Source of the DNA: Bretschneidera sinensis
Lineage: Eukaryota > Streptophyta > Magnoliopsida > Brassicales > Akaniaceae
DNA: 64,000 nt
NCBI GenBank assembly: GCA_023935145.1
Contig: CM043699.1
Location: 112,635,036 to 112,699,035, forward strand
Reading direction: 5' to 3'
Shown one piece after another: positions 26,501 through 35,041 of the stretch (positions are counted from its first letter, which is position 1; the number at the start of each line of letters is the position of its first letter). The notes beneath the pieces were generated by a model that was not told the origin of the DNA, ran no database searches, and saw nothing but the letters and a program-made list of their open reading frames with translations. Made by a program: the position numbers and the translations under genes.

Positions 26501-27820
26501 TGGTGTCCTTGGACATGAAAATTGTAGGAGATGGCCTTTTTGGTTCTGGTTGTTAAATGGGTTGGGGCTAGTTCGATACACAGATGTGGTTTGCGCTTGA
26601 GGGGTTACACATGGACCTAAAGAGTTGGAGAAAGCAATAGCCTTGAAACCTCTCTATTCTTTTAATTAAGCGGGATAAAATGAATGGAAAGGTCACTTGT
26701 TTTAACTAAAGATAGGTGGTTTCATATCCTTGGAAACTTTTTGTAAATGAACTTCGACTTTATAGCGTCTTTGTCTTGTAAACTCTTATAATTTGTGCAT
26801 GGTTTGGCACCCCCTTACTGCATTATAATGAACCTTTTACTTGCAAAAAAAATACAGTCAGCTTTAACCGACTGTTGCATCTCTTCAAAAGTATGACAAT
26901 CTTTAACGGTTGAAGATGTGATGAATTGCTGACGAATGTTTATTTGAAATGGGTCAAAACAATAAAACTACTTGAACAAAAAAGATTGCTGATATAAGTT
27001 TGTTTGACACGTCTATAACAAGTAGAGCCCTTTAACAAAATGTACAAATGACACCATAACCATTATAGGAAGAGGAGAAAATAGAAGGCATACCAGGAAA
27101 ACATCTATCGCCTCCAATTCTACCCAAAGCATGAACACCGCCTGTGCCTTCTCCACTGTCTTTGGCCTGCCCGTGAGGCATTTCGCCAAAATGGCATCAC
27201 AAATTTCCTTCGCATACCTGCTCATAAGAATCCAAAATCACAGTTTGACGAACTAATAAAACAGAGAACTCACAAAAAAGAAACCAAATGCAAATTCAAA
27301 AACATGCAAAAAAATTGATAAAACAAGAAAAAAAATCAGAAACACTTTCACCTCCCCGCATCAGCATCAGCTGCTCGTAAGTAAGCAATCAATGCATCAA
27401 GAGCCTTCTCTTGCACTGGTGCATTTGAATCCGCCACCGTCTTCCTGAATAACGGACCTAATACCAGGACAAAAGAAAAAAGATAATGCATCAAAACCAA
27501 AAGACAGGAATTAACAGAAACGCACCGCATTATCACACATTTAGCACGCGAATTCAAACTGCTCTCAGATCCATGACGGCAATGACTGGAATCAGATCTG
27601 AACCACAGAAATAGTAAATAGGGAACCCTAACAAACTTTAAAAGAAAAAAGATCGCTCACCAAATTCGCGGAGGCGAAGGTCCTTGGGATCCGTGATAGA
27701 GTCGCAGACGGCGCCTAAGTCGATGTTTGCTTCGTTCCTCACCTTCCAGTTCTTGTGCAGTACCCGATCTTCCCATGGCAGTTTCTTTGCCTCCTTCAAT
27801 AATTTCTCTTCTTCAGACAT
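360..27820 (-). CDS. MOR1: MOR1/GEM1-type TOG-domain microtubule-associated protein (XMAP215 family), 5' part, 41 exons
   Basis: Family role: a cytosolic microtubule polymerase that binds tubulin through N-terminal TOG domains and organises cortical arrays, spindle and phragmoplast. Seen: the exons in gene order are 27661-27820, 27352-27457, 27094-27217, 13525-13604, 13254-13431, 13109-13173, 12106-12188, 11912-11997, 11692-11805, 10935-11054, 9858-9960, 9455-9591, 8756-8821, 8479-8596, 8321-8361, 7177-7248, 6795-6902, 6602-6707, 5225-5337, 5043-5127, 4773-4873, 4586-4693, 4362-4467, 4200-4279, 3969-4118, 3765-3840, 3485-3609, 3281-3391, 3040-3189, 2847-2921, 2674-2755, 2457-2572, 2272-2373, 2107-2181, 1921-2016, 1734-1835, 1521-1622, 1087-1269, 895-1006, 540-616, 360-439. 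They total 4,274 nt (1,424 codons plus 2 nt) with phase kept at every junction. The start is the first ATG and matches the family N-terminus ([19 protein letters not shown]). The family is usually about 1,980 residues, so about 72% is here. Joins were read by eye and need transcript support. Confidence 0.95.
2674..4118 (-). CDS. MOR1: MOR1 exons 25-31: linker and TOG4 block (residues 821-1076)
   Basis: Exon 25 starts with an Ala/Lys/Ser linker and then [20 protein letters not shown], the conserved entry into TOG4. Exons 26-31 supply the HEAT helices, including [39 protein letters not shown] and [16 protein letters not shown]. Exon lengths of 150, 76, 125, 111, 150, 75 and 82 nt keep the frame throughout. 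All donors are GT and all acceptors AG. Confidence 0.92.
4200..6707 (-). CDS. MOR1: MOR1 exons 18-24: TOG3 block (residues 588-820)
   Basis: Exons 18-24 encode the third TOG domain. Recognisable family runs are [40 protein letters not shown] and [20 protein letters not shown]. Exon 19 (5225-5337) joins exon 18 across a 1,264-bp intron. Its residues ([16 protein letters not shown]) are less conserved against Arabidopsis than the neighbours, but length and phase agree. Exon 24 ends [10 protein letters not shown], the conserved end of this domain. Confidence 0.92.
5803..5822. repeat. (TA)n microsatellite in MOR1 intron 18
   Basis: A pure alternating TA run lies inside the 1,264-bp intron 18. 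Confidence 0.85.
6050..6300. repeat. Diverged tandem duplication (period about 124 bp) in MOR1 intron 18
   Basis: Two copies of a unit containing ACACATCAGAAT.GGCACATGCAGG and TATGCTAAGGTTTT lie about 124 bp apart (starting near 6,067 and 6,191). They are alignable but clearly diverged, so the duplication is old. The open frame across this stretch results from the repetition and is not a gene. Confidence 0.8.
6795..8361 (-). CDS. MOR1: MOR1 exons 15-17: basic TOG2-TOG3 linker (residues 514-587)
   Basis: Three short exons (41, 72 and 108 nt) encode a low-complexity linker. The core [15 protein letters not shown] is strongly conserved in plant MOR1 proteins. Exon 17 has two lysine-rich repeats of the form ANKKG. 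Such basic Ser/Lys-rich linkers contribute to microtubule lattice binding in XMAP215 proteins (family knowledge). Exon 15 is only 41 nt but has good acceptor and donor sequences and restores phase. Confidence 0.9.
6886..7172. repeat. Tandem duplication spanning the acceptor of MOR1 exon 17
   Basis: The first 18 or so bases of exon 17, its AG acceptor and about 110 bp of intron 16 (from about 6,886) are repeated, diverged, at about 7,019-7,172. The copy keeps an acceptor (TTAG before CCTGCTAACAAAAAGGG on the minus strand). Exon 17 is called at 6795-6902 because only that version continues in frame into exon 18. Confidence 0.75.
7427..7560 (-). repeat. Dispersed repeat in MOR1 intron 15, related to a second copy at 22,478-22,640
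   Basis: Both copies share GGCACCAAGGGAGTG near one end, an internal ACTATC..GATAGT hairpin, GAAGTCT and an A-run, in the same order. The GCACCAAGG..GTG block also occurs at the 3' ends of the LINEs in intron 3. These are therefore probably short 3' fragments of a related minus-strand LINE or a SINE that uses its tail. Confidence 0.55.
8091..8174. repeat. 42-bp tandem duplication in MOR1 intron 15
   Basis: CCAAAGGTGG..CC.TACTCTAATTTCTGTTACATGACTT occurs at 8,091 and again at 8,133 with few differences. Confidence 0.85.
8479..12188 (-). CDS. MOR1: MOR1 exons 7-14: acidic linker and TOG2 block (residues 238-513)
   Basis: Exon 7 encodes an acidic linker ([17 protein letters not shown]). Exons 8-14 encode the second TOG domain: ...[40 protein letters not shown], then HEAT helices ending [20 protein letters not shown]. 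The domain is collinear with Arabidopsis MOR1. Exon 11 (9858-9960) ends at a GC rather than GT donor (see separate entry). Exon 14 ends in a Gly/Ser/Thr-rich stretch that begins the flexible TOG2-TOG3 linker. Confidence 0.93.
9856..9857 (-). other. GC-AG splice donor of MOR1 intron 11
   Basis: Exon 11 ends ...GAAG and the intron begins GCAAGT on the minus strand. This is the standard GC-AG donor context with an otherwise perfect match to U1. Moving the junction to any nearby GT breaks the phase into exon 12 (DIKTAVKNK), so the GC donor is forced by the reading frame. Confidence 0.8.
10193..10219. repeat. (GGGAT)5 microsatellite in MOR1 intron 10
   Basis: Five perfect GGGAT units lie in the 974-bp intron 10. 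The rest of that intron shows nothing recognisable. Confidence 0.9.
13109..27820 (-). CDS. MOR1: MOR1 exons 1-6: TOG1 block (residues 1-237)
   Basis: These six exons encode the first TOG domain: a short N-terminal stretch ([19 protein letters not shown]) followed by HEAT-like helices. They include the conserved run [20 protein letters not shown] and [20 protein letters not shown]. In Arabidopsis MOR1 the temperature-sensitive alleles that disrupt cortical arrays lie in this domain (known from the family). Exon 3 (27094-27217) and exon 4 (13525-13604) are separated by the giant intron 3, but codon 130 ends exactly at the exon 3 boundary, so joining is phase 0. Exon 6 ends in the basic run KPTRKIR that starts the TOG1-TOG2 linker. 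Confidence 0.93.
14839..15535 (-). pseudogene. LINE ORF2 C-terminal zf-RVT region
   Basis: Minus-strand frames encode the zinc-binding domain found after plant L1 RTs: DNLQRRGK.., then Cys-x2-Cys and His/Cys residues in [18 protein letters not shown] (near 15,165-15,216), then [15 protein letters not shown] frameshift near 15,260-15,290 separates it from the upstream part. Confidence 0.85.
15857..17374 (-). pseudogene. LINE reverse transcriptase remnant
   Basis: Minus-strand frames show the non-LTR RT blocks in order: [13 protein letters not shown] and [19 protein letters not shown] (near 16,850-17,120), the catalytic block [12 protein letters not shown] (near 16,370-16,390; FVDD is a common plant L1 variant of FADD), then [17 protein letters not shown] and RRFLW (near 15,950-16,060). 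Stops and shifts near 16,105, 16,410 and 16,700 show it is a pseudogene. Confidence 0.9.
17400..20445 (-). pseudogene. LINE ORF1-like region and endonuclease remnant
   Basis: The stretch near 18,700-20,445 holds several short minus-strand frames rich in Ser, Gly and Lys, in the position of the nucleic-acid-binding ORF1 protein. It is recognised by position only, not by motif. Near 17,750-17,775 the minus strand encodes SDHHPIVL, the conserved SDH motif of the APE-like endonuclease at the start of ORF2. It is followed by the usual linker MWLKAEEF. Several frameshifts and stops separate these pieces. Confidence 0.7.
20938..22010 (+). pseudogene. CDR1-like aspartic protease (A1 family) pseudogene
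   Basis: Runs typical of plant CDR1-type proteases are seen: [21 protein letters not shown] (20 shown as [20 protein letters not shown]), then [36 protein letters not shown] and KINFGANN. After the TRIM insertion come VPILHLKL.. and [14 protein letters not shown]. Both catalytic motifs are lost: the first DTGS reads NTSG and is followed by a deletion, and the second DSGT reads HSGT. Frameshifts occur near 21,130 and 21,357. Upstream 20,618-20,937 holds nothing recognisable. The C-terminal part is missing. It lies in antisense orientation to MOR1. Confidence 0.8.
21392..21773 (-). mobile_element. TRIM-like LTR element (382 bp) inside the protease pseudogene
   Basis: Two direct repeats of about 120 bp (21,392-21,510 and 21,651-21,773) share CCCATCC..AAAA, GATCATTA, ACCAAGATCTTCCCCA and GTGGGAT.TGGGTCGTCA. 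Next to the right copy, 21,640-21,650 reads as TGGTATCAGAG on the minus strand, the initiator tRNA-Met primer site, so the right repeat is the 5' one. The 5-bp repeat GATAA flanks the element (21,387-21,391 and 21,774-21,778). Removing it restores the protease run STPLIDKVP. There is no coding capacity. Confidence 0.85.
22478..22640 (-). repeat. Dispersed repeat, partner of 7,427-7,560
   Basis: It shares GGCACCAAGGGAGTG, an inner hairpin around ACATGATAGTATCT, GAAGTCTTA and an A-run with the intron 15 copy. It is followed by a C-run (about 22,597-22,610). Confidence 0.55.
23879..25020 (+). mobile_element. 5'-truncated L1-type LINE, plus strand
   Basis: It is flanked by the 13-bp duplication ATCTTGCATCACT (23,866-23,878 and 25,021-25,033) and ends in poly(A) at about 25,011-25,019. 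It contains only the C-terminal part of ORF2. Frames near 23,977-24,171, 24,276-24,485 and 24,626-24,960 match the zf-RVT part of the LINE at 14,778-20,448 (for example [14 protein letters not shown]). Stops between these frames make it non-functional. Confidence 0.9.
25031..25404. repeat. Tandem duplication, period 207 bp
   Basis: The block starting ACTCTTTCTACCTTCCATCC at 25,031 is repeated at 25,238 and stays almost identical for about 165 bp up to AAGTAAATCCCAA. The spacer between the copies has extra short CATCCCTACTTTTC repeats. It begins inside the right target duplication of the LINE. The long open frame here is pyrimidine-rich repetition. Confidence 0.88.
25740..26850 (+). mobile_element. 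LINE fragment with inverted 5' part
   Basis: Bases 25,768-25,920 resemble the RT catalytic region read on the minus strand (reverse complement of a FVDDTI-type block, as at 16,365-16,395). From about 26,050 the plus strand carries the later RT segment (the equivalent of RFLWG..YHLV.W) and runs to an A-run at 26,841-26,848. The 5' part is thus inverted relative to the 3' part, as produced by twin priming. No target duplication was found, so independent fragments are possible. Confidence 0.6.
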
Positions 27821-28330
27821 TTTTACTCAGAATCTATAGATACACTTGATATCCCGAATCTATCGATCTTAATCCAGAGTTCTAGAGAGATGGTAGAGAG
27901 AGAAAAGGCCTTTTCAAATTTCTTGTGTTTTTTTTCCTGTGCCAAGTACCGGCTAGAGAGAGCCAAAATGACAAAACGAGAGAATTGAGCGGTGCGTACC
28001 ACATCTTTAAAGTTAAAACAGGAGAGAGAGAGAAAGAGGGGGGGAGGGGAAGAGGTATTTTGGGTTGTACGTTTCAACCGAGTACCGTTTCCCACGCGCT
28101 ATACATGGAGCGTGTAAGCACTGACCAACAGGAAAAGGTCGAGTAGTGAATTCAAAGAGAGGGTCCCACCAGAGAGTACCTTCCAGCGAATGACTTGGCG
28201 TGTTTACGAGAACGGTGATGGGAGAGTGTTTGTTTCTCGTGGTTTTATGGTTGAGGAGTGTAATCTGTAGGGACTGAGAGGGTCCCCACACGAGGAGAAC
28301 GATGCGAGGGGCGGCCAGTGGAGGCATGGA
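27821..28330 (-). promoter_or_regulatory. MOR1 5' leader and proximal promoter region
   Basis: This is the sequence upstream of the MOR1 start codon. On the minus strand it holds CT-rich stretches (plus-strand GA tracts near 28,020-28,050 and 27,880-27,905), which resemble the Y-patch/CT-rich leaders of housekeeping plant genes. No convincing TATA box is placed at a fixed distance. Base composition is clearly less AT-rich than the flanking intergenic DNA. The transcription start cannot be fixed without RNA data. Confidence 0.5.
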
Positions 28331-29560
28331 TTTTGTTAAGACACGCGCGGCAATTTTAACATCTTAAAATAACTTATGAGATTTGAAAACATAAATAAAA
28401 TAAATTGTTAATGAAAAACAAAAAGGAAAAACCCAATTTTAACACATAGTTTCATCAAATTTTTAAGTGGTCTCCAAACTTTCAATTTAAGCCAATTTAA
28501 AATTAATGTTGTGAAAATTCTACGAAATTGAGGTTTAATTTTGTCCATGGATCCCAATAAAAAAAAAAGGAGTGCTAACGACACATATTAACCAATTTAA
28601 AGAGAATAATCAGATTAAAAAGTTTTTCTTACTTTTGTTGTGTTATTTGCACACTCGTTTTAATTGAAACAAATAGTGACATTCAATTATAATTTCAAAT
28701 AAATTACATATTGCATTAATTTGGAGTGTATGAGATTAATTGATTCAAATTAAAAGTGAATGACCACTTAAAATTTTTACAAAACTATAGGGATAAAAAA
28801 ATTTCAAAAAAAAAACTATGTCATTAGGGATGATTGATTTTAGCTAGAAAATAAACATTCCAGAAAAAATTGAAAGATTCCATACATCTCTTGTTTAAAT
28901 TCTTTTTGAAGAAAAATAAATTTTTTTGTGTAAAATATTTTACCTTCAACAAATCCTGTTTTAGTTTTTTGGTTTTATCGATTTCACTTTTTTATGTACT
29001 TGTGATTATTGTTCTGTGCAACTTCCACCACGTTAATTTTTTATTCTATAATAAAAATATTATCATTAGTTTTTTACTAAATGTCTATAACAATGTTTAG
29101 AAAGAGATTTAAACAAACTTAAATCGATTTATTTAAATCTTTTCAAGACAATATTTGTCTTAAAAGAGATTTAAGCAATCAGATTTATATACAAGGGTTA
29201 TTTTCAAGCATTATCATGCATCTCATACATGCATTTTAGTTTGTCTGATATAATAGTAGACTTCCTTTGGAATAGCTAGGTGTTGTGCAATCAAATTGGG
29301 AAAAAATATAATAAGAATAAAAATACATAATATAAAATAAAATGAAAAAAAAAATACTCCCCCAATTGTTGTCCCCTTATTTTCTCCCTTTATATTTTTC
29401 CTTTTATCCCCTCACCTCTCATCCATTTTCTTTTCATTTGCATCTTTCTGTGCGAACCTAAAAAAGCCTTTGTGGTGCTCAGCTGCGCGACCACAACACC
29501 ACCGTGTGACTTCTCCGACCACTCTAGCTACCGAAGCAAAGACAGCTCTATCTTCTCCGA
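28331..29560. other. AT-rich intergenic stretch upstream of MOR1
   Basis: No gene, RNA or repeat family was recognised. It holds A/T homopolymers and one C-rich patch near 29,360-29,420. Confidence 0.6.
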
Positions 29561-30516
29561 TAAATCTGGGCTGAACAACCACTCTATTGATAGCTTTCAG
29601 GTATTTTTTGACAACCACCATAACTCCAACAAGATTTGAGTCAATTTGGGTACGTAATATCTTCACTTTGCGAAAAAATTCATAATTTTTCCTTGTATAA
29701 TTTCGGTTTATATAATTTAGTTTTGCTAAAAAATTATCATCCATGAAAAATATAAAATGTTTAGGCTTGATTTGGATTGAAAAAAGTCTTATTTGAATGT
29801 GGTAAATGATCATATTGTATAACTGGAGTTGACCTACTTGTTTTTTTGGAGGAATATTAATTTTACTGGACATACTCATTGGTGTAACACAAACACCAAT
29901 CTTATCTTAAGCTTGAGTATTTAGGATTTACTTGTACATAGGTTGGTTTTGGAATTAATTTTAAAATTTGGGTATATAGCTTATTTTTTAGCATGTTGTT
30001 AAATTCGAAACTTTTGATTTCTAGAAGTTTTCGAAATATGGGGAGTTGAGCGTAATTTGTCTGCATTACACTGGACGTTGATGTTTTTGGGACAAAAGTT
30101 GCCTTGGTGAGTGCTTTTACAAATTAAATTATTGTCCACGTGTGGTTAGAGGTAAATGGAAAATTAAATGGATTTTGTAAAATGACATTTTGATGTTAAG
30201 ATATTTATATATTGGTTCAAGTGTATGTATATATTGGTTTATAGATGAATTTAACCACTAGTAATATTTGGTGGGTCAGAATAAGAGAATATGTACTTCA
30301 GATCATATTTGTCTTGGTGTTTTTACTATATACTCGGAGATATTATAATCTTTTGATATGACTCTTGAGTTATGAAATGAGATTCGAGGATTACCCTTTT
30401 CATGCCTAAGTGATTTTTATACTTTAGAATGAATATGACATATGCAATGGAACGTAGTTAAAATGAATTAAGAAGAATTGGAATTTTCCTTTGTTTTTAA
30501 GTGGTCTTGAATCTTG

Positions 30517-30553
<37 letters not shown>

Positions 30554-30785
30554 TATAAAATATATATATTGATAGATTAAGCAACACTAATTGGAAATAA
30601 AACTTTATAAATGATTTGGTATTGTGGTTGAGATTTGTTGAGTAGATTCTTTAAAGTGATTGAGATATTTAAGGAATATATGAGAATAGATTGTGTTGAG
30701 TTGTTTTGGTTTACCAATTAACAATAAAAATTGGAAAATATTCACACAAAAAAGAAGAGATTCTGCCGAAATTAGTAGAATTTAA
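29561..30785. repeat. Inverted-repeat arm A
   Basis: This stretch matches the reverse complement of arm B (32,525-32,992 continued at 42,304-43,040). Landmarks in order are AAATCTGGGCTGAAC, AACTCCAACAAGATTTGAG, TTGGTGT..AACAC, CTTGGTGAGTG, TTCATCTATAAACCAA (reverse), CACCAAGACA (reverse) and TAGTAGAATTTAAAT. It includes a (TA)n run at about 30,521-30,551. Divergence is well above that between the gypsy LTRs, so the arms are older than the gypsy insertion. The source element is not identified. Confidence 0.75.
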
Positions 30786-31254
30786 ATCACAACTCGTATC
30801 TGAATGAGGTAACATTAATGGGATACATTGTGATTTAAAATATAGTGAAGTTTGTTCATGAAAATGATTTCTCAAAATTTGTCAAAATATAATATAAATA
30901 AAAATTTTGTCTTGTTGAATTTCAGATTTTTAAAGAATTATATATAAATCTAAATCAAAAATGTGTTCCACTTGAACACAGTTTTCTATATTACAATAGC
31001 TAGAAAATCTGTTCGTAAATATCATTAAAGGTCATATCCATCAAATATCCATAAATCATTGGACAGCAAATTATCACAATTTCTCAAACATACGGAGCTC
31101 CATGCTCACATAAAAATTCTTGAAAAACAATTATTTGTTTGTAAACGATCAAAACTTTCAAGAAATCTCTTAAACTTGAAGAAAAAATGTAGCAAAATCC
31201 ATAAAGAAAACAAAAATCCAATAAAATTTATTAAAATTCAAAATGGAAGTCTGT
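30786..31254. other. Spacer between the inverted arms, unrecognised
   Basis: AT-rich sequence with no gene or repeat that I can name; a short Lys-rich frame near 31,059 is not supported. Confidence 0.5.
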
Positions 31255-32524
31255 AAAGAATGTTATAGTGCCAAGTCCCACCCAACGTCACAACTCACAA
31301 ACTAACCTTAAGAAAATCTTGAAATATTAAATTTGAGGGTAAGCTATATAACTTAGTGAGATGAAGAAACTTCTCATGTAAATAAAACCACGTCTACAAA
31401 TTCTCTATACATATCATACAATCACATAAGAAGTAGGGGTCGATATATTTACATATATACTAACATAATTATTTTATTAAAACAACTGTTTAATTTACCA
31501 ACCAAGCTTTGAGGTAAACAAAATTTTCACAAATCACAACCATCTCATAAGCTTATTTCAAACCAAAAAAAGCGTCGAATACAAGAAAACAATCTCTTTT
31601 AAATACACCAATAACTTCAAGTGATAATAAAACATGAAATTATGGGTCAAATATACAACACGCCCCTCATTGGGCAAATTGCATATCACACGTCCTTCAT
31701 TAGGACAATCACAACATATTTCATATATATTTATACAGAGCGCTACCCAATATTTTCATTTCACAGTGCCCCTTACCGGGCCATTCATGTTTCACATCAC
31801 CTCTCACTGAGCCACATATCATATTTCACATTTCAAATTTATTTATAAAGAGCACTACTTCGAGGTCTTTATTCGCATATTTTATTTTCTCATGATGCAT
31901 CCTCTCATTCTCATGCCCTTCAGTGGGCAATCGTCTCAAACAGACTCCTCAATGGACAATGTTTCAATCACAATTCCAACAGATCCATTTTTTTATGAAA
32001 GCGTATAAAAGATTTATGAAACTCATCTTTTTTTTCATTTTCCAAACAACATATAACAAGTAAATCTCGTTTTTTTCTCACATATGAGCAAACCGGTTTA
32101 TCAAATTATTCATACTAAACATAGCTTATACTTTATATATGAAAACCTCAAAATATATAAGAGGGATTGTAACTGTAAGATAAGTGTAGAGAATCACTCA
32201 CCTCAATGTCACACATAAGCTATACTACGAAAACTAGGATGTTAGTCCCCTCGTCTGCCACACGACCTAAATGATATAGTAAATCTAAATTAATAACCAA
32301 ACCTAGATCTCTCTAATGCCATGATGCATGAATGCATATATGCAAGAATCAATGTTTCAAAACATTCTAACCCACATGTCAACCTCATAGAATTTCCCTT
32401 AATGATTTCAAGCTAATTGCTAAGATTTATTTATTTATTTAAAATAATAGGCGATTCTGGTCTTTACCAAGTTAAATGGCTTACTAAGATTTATTTTTTC
32501 CTTTTACATATATAATATAGTTTA
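31255..32524 (-). repeat. LTR-like sequence with short GCCC/GGGC hairpins, probable outer part of arm B element
   Basis: The stretch has several copies of a short motif with GCCC(C)..GGGC halves (CGCCCCTCATTGGGCAA, GTGCCCCTTACCGGGCC, CCCTTCAGTGGGCAA) spaced along 31,650-31,960. It also has a start resembling the conserved ends of the gypsy LTRs in layout. This suggests an older, diverged LTR in the same orientation, of which arm B is the rest. Inference from layout only. Confidence 0.35.
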
Positions 32525-32992
32525 TCATTTAAATTCTACTAAAATTTCGATAGTCTCCTATGTTTTTCGGAATCTATCAATTTTTATTATTAACTTGTAA
32601 ACCAAAACAACCCAACATAATCCATTCTCATATATTCCATTAACATCTCAATGACTTCAAAGTATAACCAACAAATCTCAGCCACAATACCAGATCATTT
32701 ATAAAGTTTCATTTCCAATTAGTGTAGCTTAATATATATATATATTAGTTAATTAACATGATTCAAAACCACTTAAAAGCAAAGGAAAAATCCAATTCCA
32801 CTTAATTAATTTTAACTACATTTCATTGCATAAACCATATTCATTCTTTCTTTCCAAAGTATAAAAATCACTTAGGCATGAAAATGATTATCCACGAATC
32901 TCACTTCATAAATCAAGAGTCATATAAAAAGAGTATAATATCTCAAAGTGTAGAGTAAAACACCAAGACAGATCTGATCGGAGGTATACATG
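32525..32992. repeat. Inverted-repeat arm B, left part (before the gypsy insertion)
   Basis: Reverse complement of 30,300-30,785. It ends exactly at the ACATG target duplication of the gypsy element, and the match to arm A resumes at 42,304. Confidence 0.8.
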
Positions 32993-33944
32993 TGTAACGA
33001 CCCATCCCGGGTTGGCTATCCCGAAACAGTGTCATCACATTTTGAGAATCTCAGCACGACATATATATGCAACAATAAAAATCAATAACATCACAAGAAA
33101 ATTTTTACTTCAATCCGACCTTTAAGCATTCTATACAACGTAAAATGCATGAAGATTTACAAATAAATTTTTCATTCTATTTTCTCATTAGTCTGATGAT
33201 GATGACACGCACGTGGCTTATAGAAATGGTTTCCTCTGAACCTCAACTCACCACATTATTTGCCAAGCTTGCTACCTGAAAATCATTGTACAATGAGGGG
33301 TGAGCTTCACAAGCTCAGTGAATTAAATTTACTAAAATTATTCCAAATTCTATAAATAGTCTTTTATTATTTAATCTATTATTTTTCACATAACTTGATG
33401 ACAACTTTCTACTATCATTACACATGTCATAAGATTTATTCTCTATCAATATCTTCTTCTCAATCATTGATCCACCTTAAAATCATCAATTATCTCATAA
33501 TTACCTCGTAATGAGGTTCACATCATAAAATCCATCATTTAGATGGTTCTTATCATTCTCTACTTCTTACTTACCATAGTTGTCTCTCTTTGTGAGACCA
33601 AATCATCTATAAACAATTTTCAAATAACATACCACACATCAGCATTTTAATAATACTATCATCATAACTGTCTTTTTCTGTGGAATTCGATCATCTATAA
33701 TTATACTCACGATAATACATCACATCTCAGCATTTCAATAATATTTTCATCATAACTGTCTCTTTTTATGAGACTCAACCACATCTCAGCATTTCAATAA
33801 TCTCATCATCATAGTTGTCTCTTTTTATGAGACTCAATCACATCTCAGCTTTTCAATAATGTAACGATAATTAAAACAAATGCAAATGCATGAATGATTA
33901 TAATGGGAATGTCTTCCCACCTGTCGACAGGTTGTTATTATCTT

Positions 33945-34170
33945 AGACCGGTTGCCTTCCCGGTTCTTTTATTCTCATTTAGACCGGCTACCTTCTCGGT
34001 TCTTTACAGCTTATCCCGGCTGTCACAAAATTTATTTCCAGCATATGCCGGCTGTCACGGTTTTTCAATTAGACCGGCTGCCTTCCTGGTTCTTTCATTT
34101 TTATTAGACCGACTGCCTTCCCGGTTCTTTTATTTCATTAGACCGGCTACCTTTCCGGTTCTTTTCTTTC
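33945..34170. repeat. Tandem hairpin array in the gypsy LTR (left copy)
   Basis: Five units of about 35 bp have the core AGACCGGCTGCCTTCCCGGT, each with ACCGG..CCGGT arms able to pair. Two variant units (GCCGGCTGTCACGG) lie between. The right LTR has the same array at 40,752-40,980. The spurious frame over it encodes a repeating RPAAFPVL-type peptide. Confidence 0.9.
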
Positions 34171-35008
34171 TCATCTAATGCATATGTATATGAGCTATGA
34201 TATGAAATATGCATATAAACAACAATATAAAAAACAACACATAAATTTAAAACACTTAAATTGACTATCCTAATTATTCTCAAAAAATTCCTCTCATCCC
34301 AAATCACATCAAATAATCCATTAAAGCTTGTCAAGATTCACCAAAATTCCATCCCAAATCATATCAATTCATCCATCAAAATTAACAAGATCCACTAAAA
34401 TTCATCTCATCATAATTCGTATCAAAATCTCAATCATAGCTCATCAAGAATTTCACTTCTCACTTCTCTTATTAAATCAACTCATTTTTTTAATAATATT
34501 TCTTTTCACATAGTAATTTTCTATGATTCCAACATATATACCATATCTATTCACCCAAAGATTTATCCACCACCCAATCATACTTTAATAATTAAATTTA
34601 ATATTATTACCAAATAATTGATTTTTATTTAGACTACTTAAAGTAAATCCAACTCACCACATAGCTCTTAAAGCTACCCGTAGATCACCTTCTTGCCTTT
34701 TCTGTTTCTCTCAAAAATTCCTCCAGTTATAGATCGTCAACACCTGATATCATATTTGTATAAATTTTCTAATTTATTCTTCAATTTGGTATAAACCACA
34801 CACTTTGAAAATTTTCACTTTGACTTTCTAGGAATTTTATAAATGTCAGAAATTCAAAAATAAACACTAAGTTATTACCTTCTATTTCTCTAATAGCTTT
34901 TCCTGATTCTCTATGCAATTCTGCAGAAAATCCCTTCAAAATTTTGCTCTTCCAGCATTTCTTTGAGTCCCCAAATATTTTGAGAAAGAAACGATAAGTT
35001 AAAAGAAA

Positions 35009-35041
35009 CTATGTGAAATCTGTTAAACAGATTTCACATAG
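35009..35041. repeat. 33-bp near-perfect palindrome beside a TATA-like run in the gypsy LTR
   Basis: Two 16-bp arms (CTATGTGAAATCTGTT and its complement) surround a single central A. A TATATA run lies at 35,044-35,060, directly upstream on the minus (transcribed) strand. The right LTR copy has one arm mismatch. Confidence 0.9.

Larger units (their letters stand above)
13605..27093 (-). other. MOR1 intron 3 (13,489 bp), filled with nested insertions
   Basis: The donor is immediately left of exon 3 and the acceptor immediately right of exon 4, and both are canonical. The other 39 introns fully inside the window are at most about 1.3 kb. The intron holds a MULE-like element with a nested LINE, an aspartic protease pseudogene with a nested TRIM, a truncated LINE, a tandem duplication and an inverted LINE fragment. 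Bases 13,605-14,439, 22,011-22,470, 22,645-23,865 and 25,405-25,735 hold nothing recognisable. Confidence 0.9.

Noticed and set aside
29412..29879. 155-codon minus-strand frame
   Set aside because: It overlaps the start of inverted arm A, has no recognisable domain, and no splice or promoter context.
33945..34170. CRISPR-like regular spacing of repeats
   Set aside because: Eukaryotic LTR context; spacers are not unique and the array is repeated in the second LTR.
33894..34178. Repetitive open frame (RPAAFPVL-type repeats)
   Set aside because: It is the tandem hairpin array of the LTR read as protein; the other LTR (40,701-40,985) gives the same artefact.
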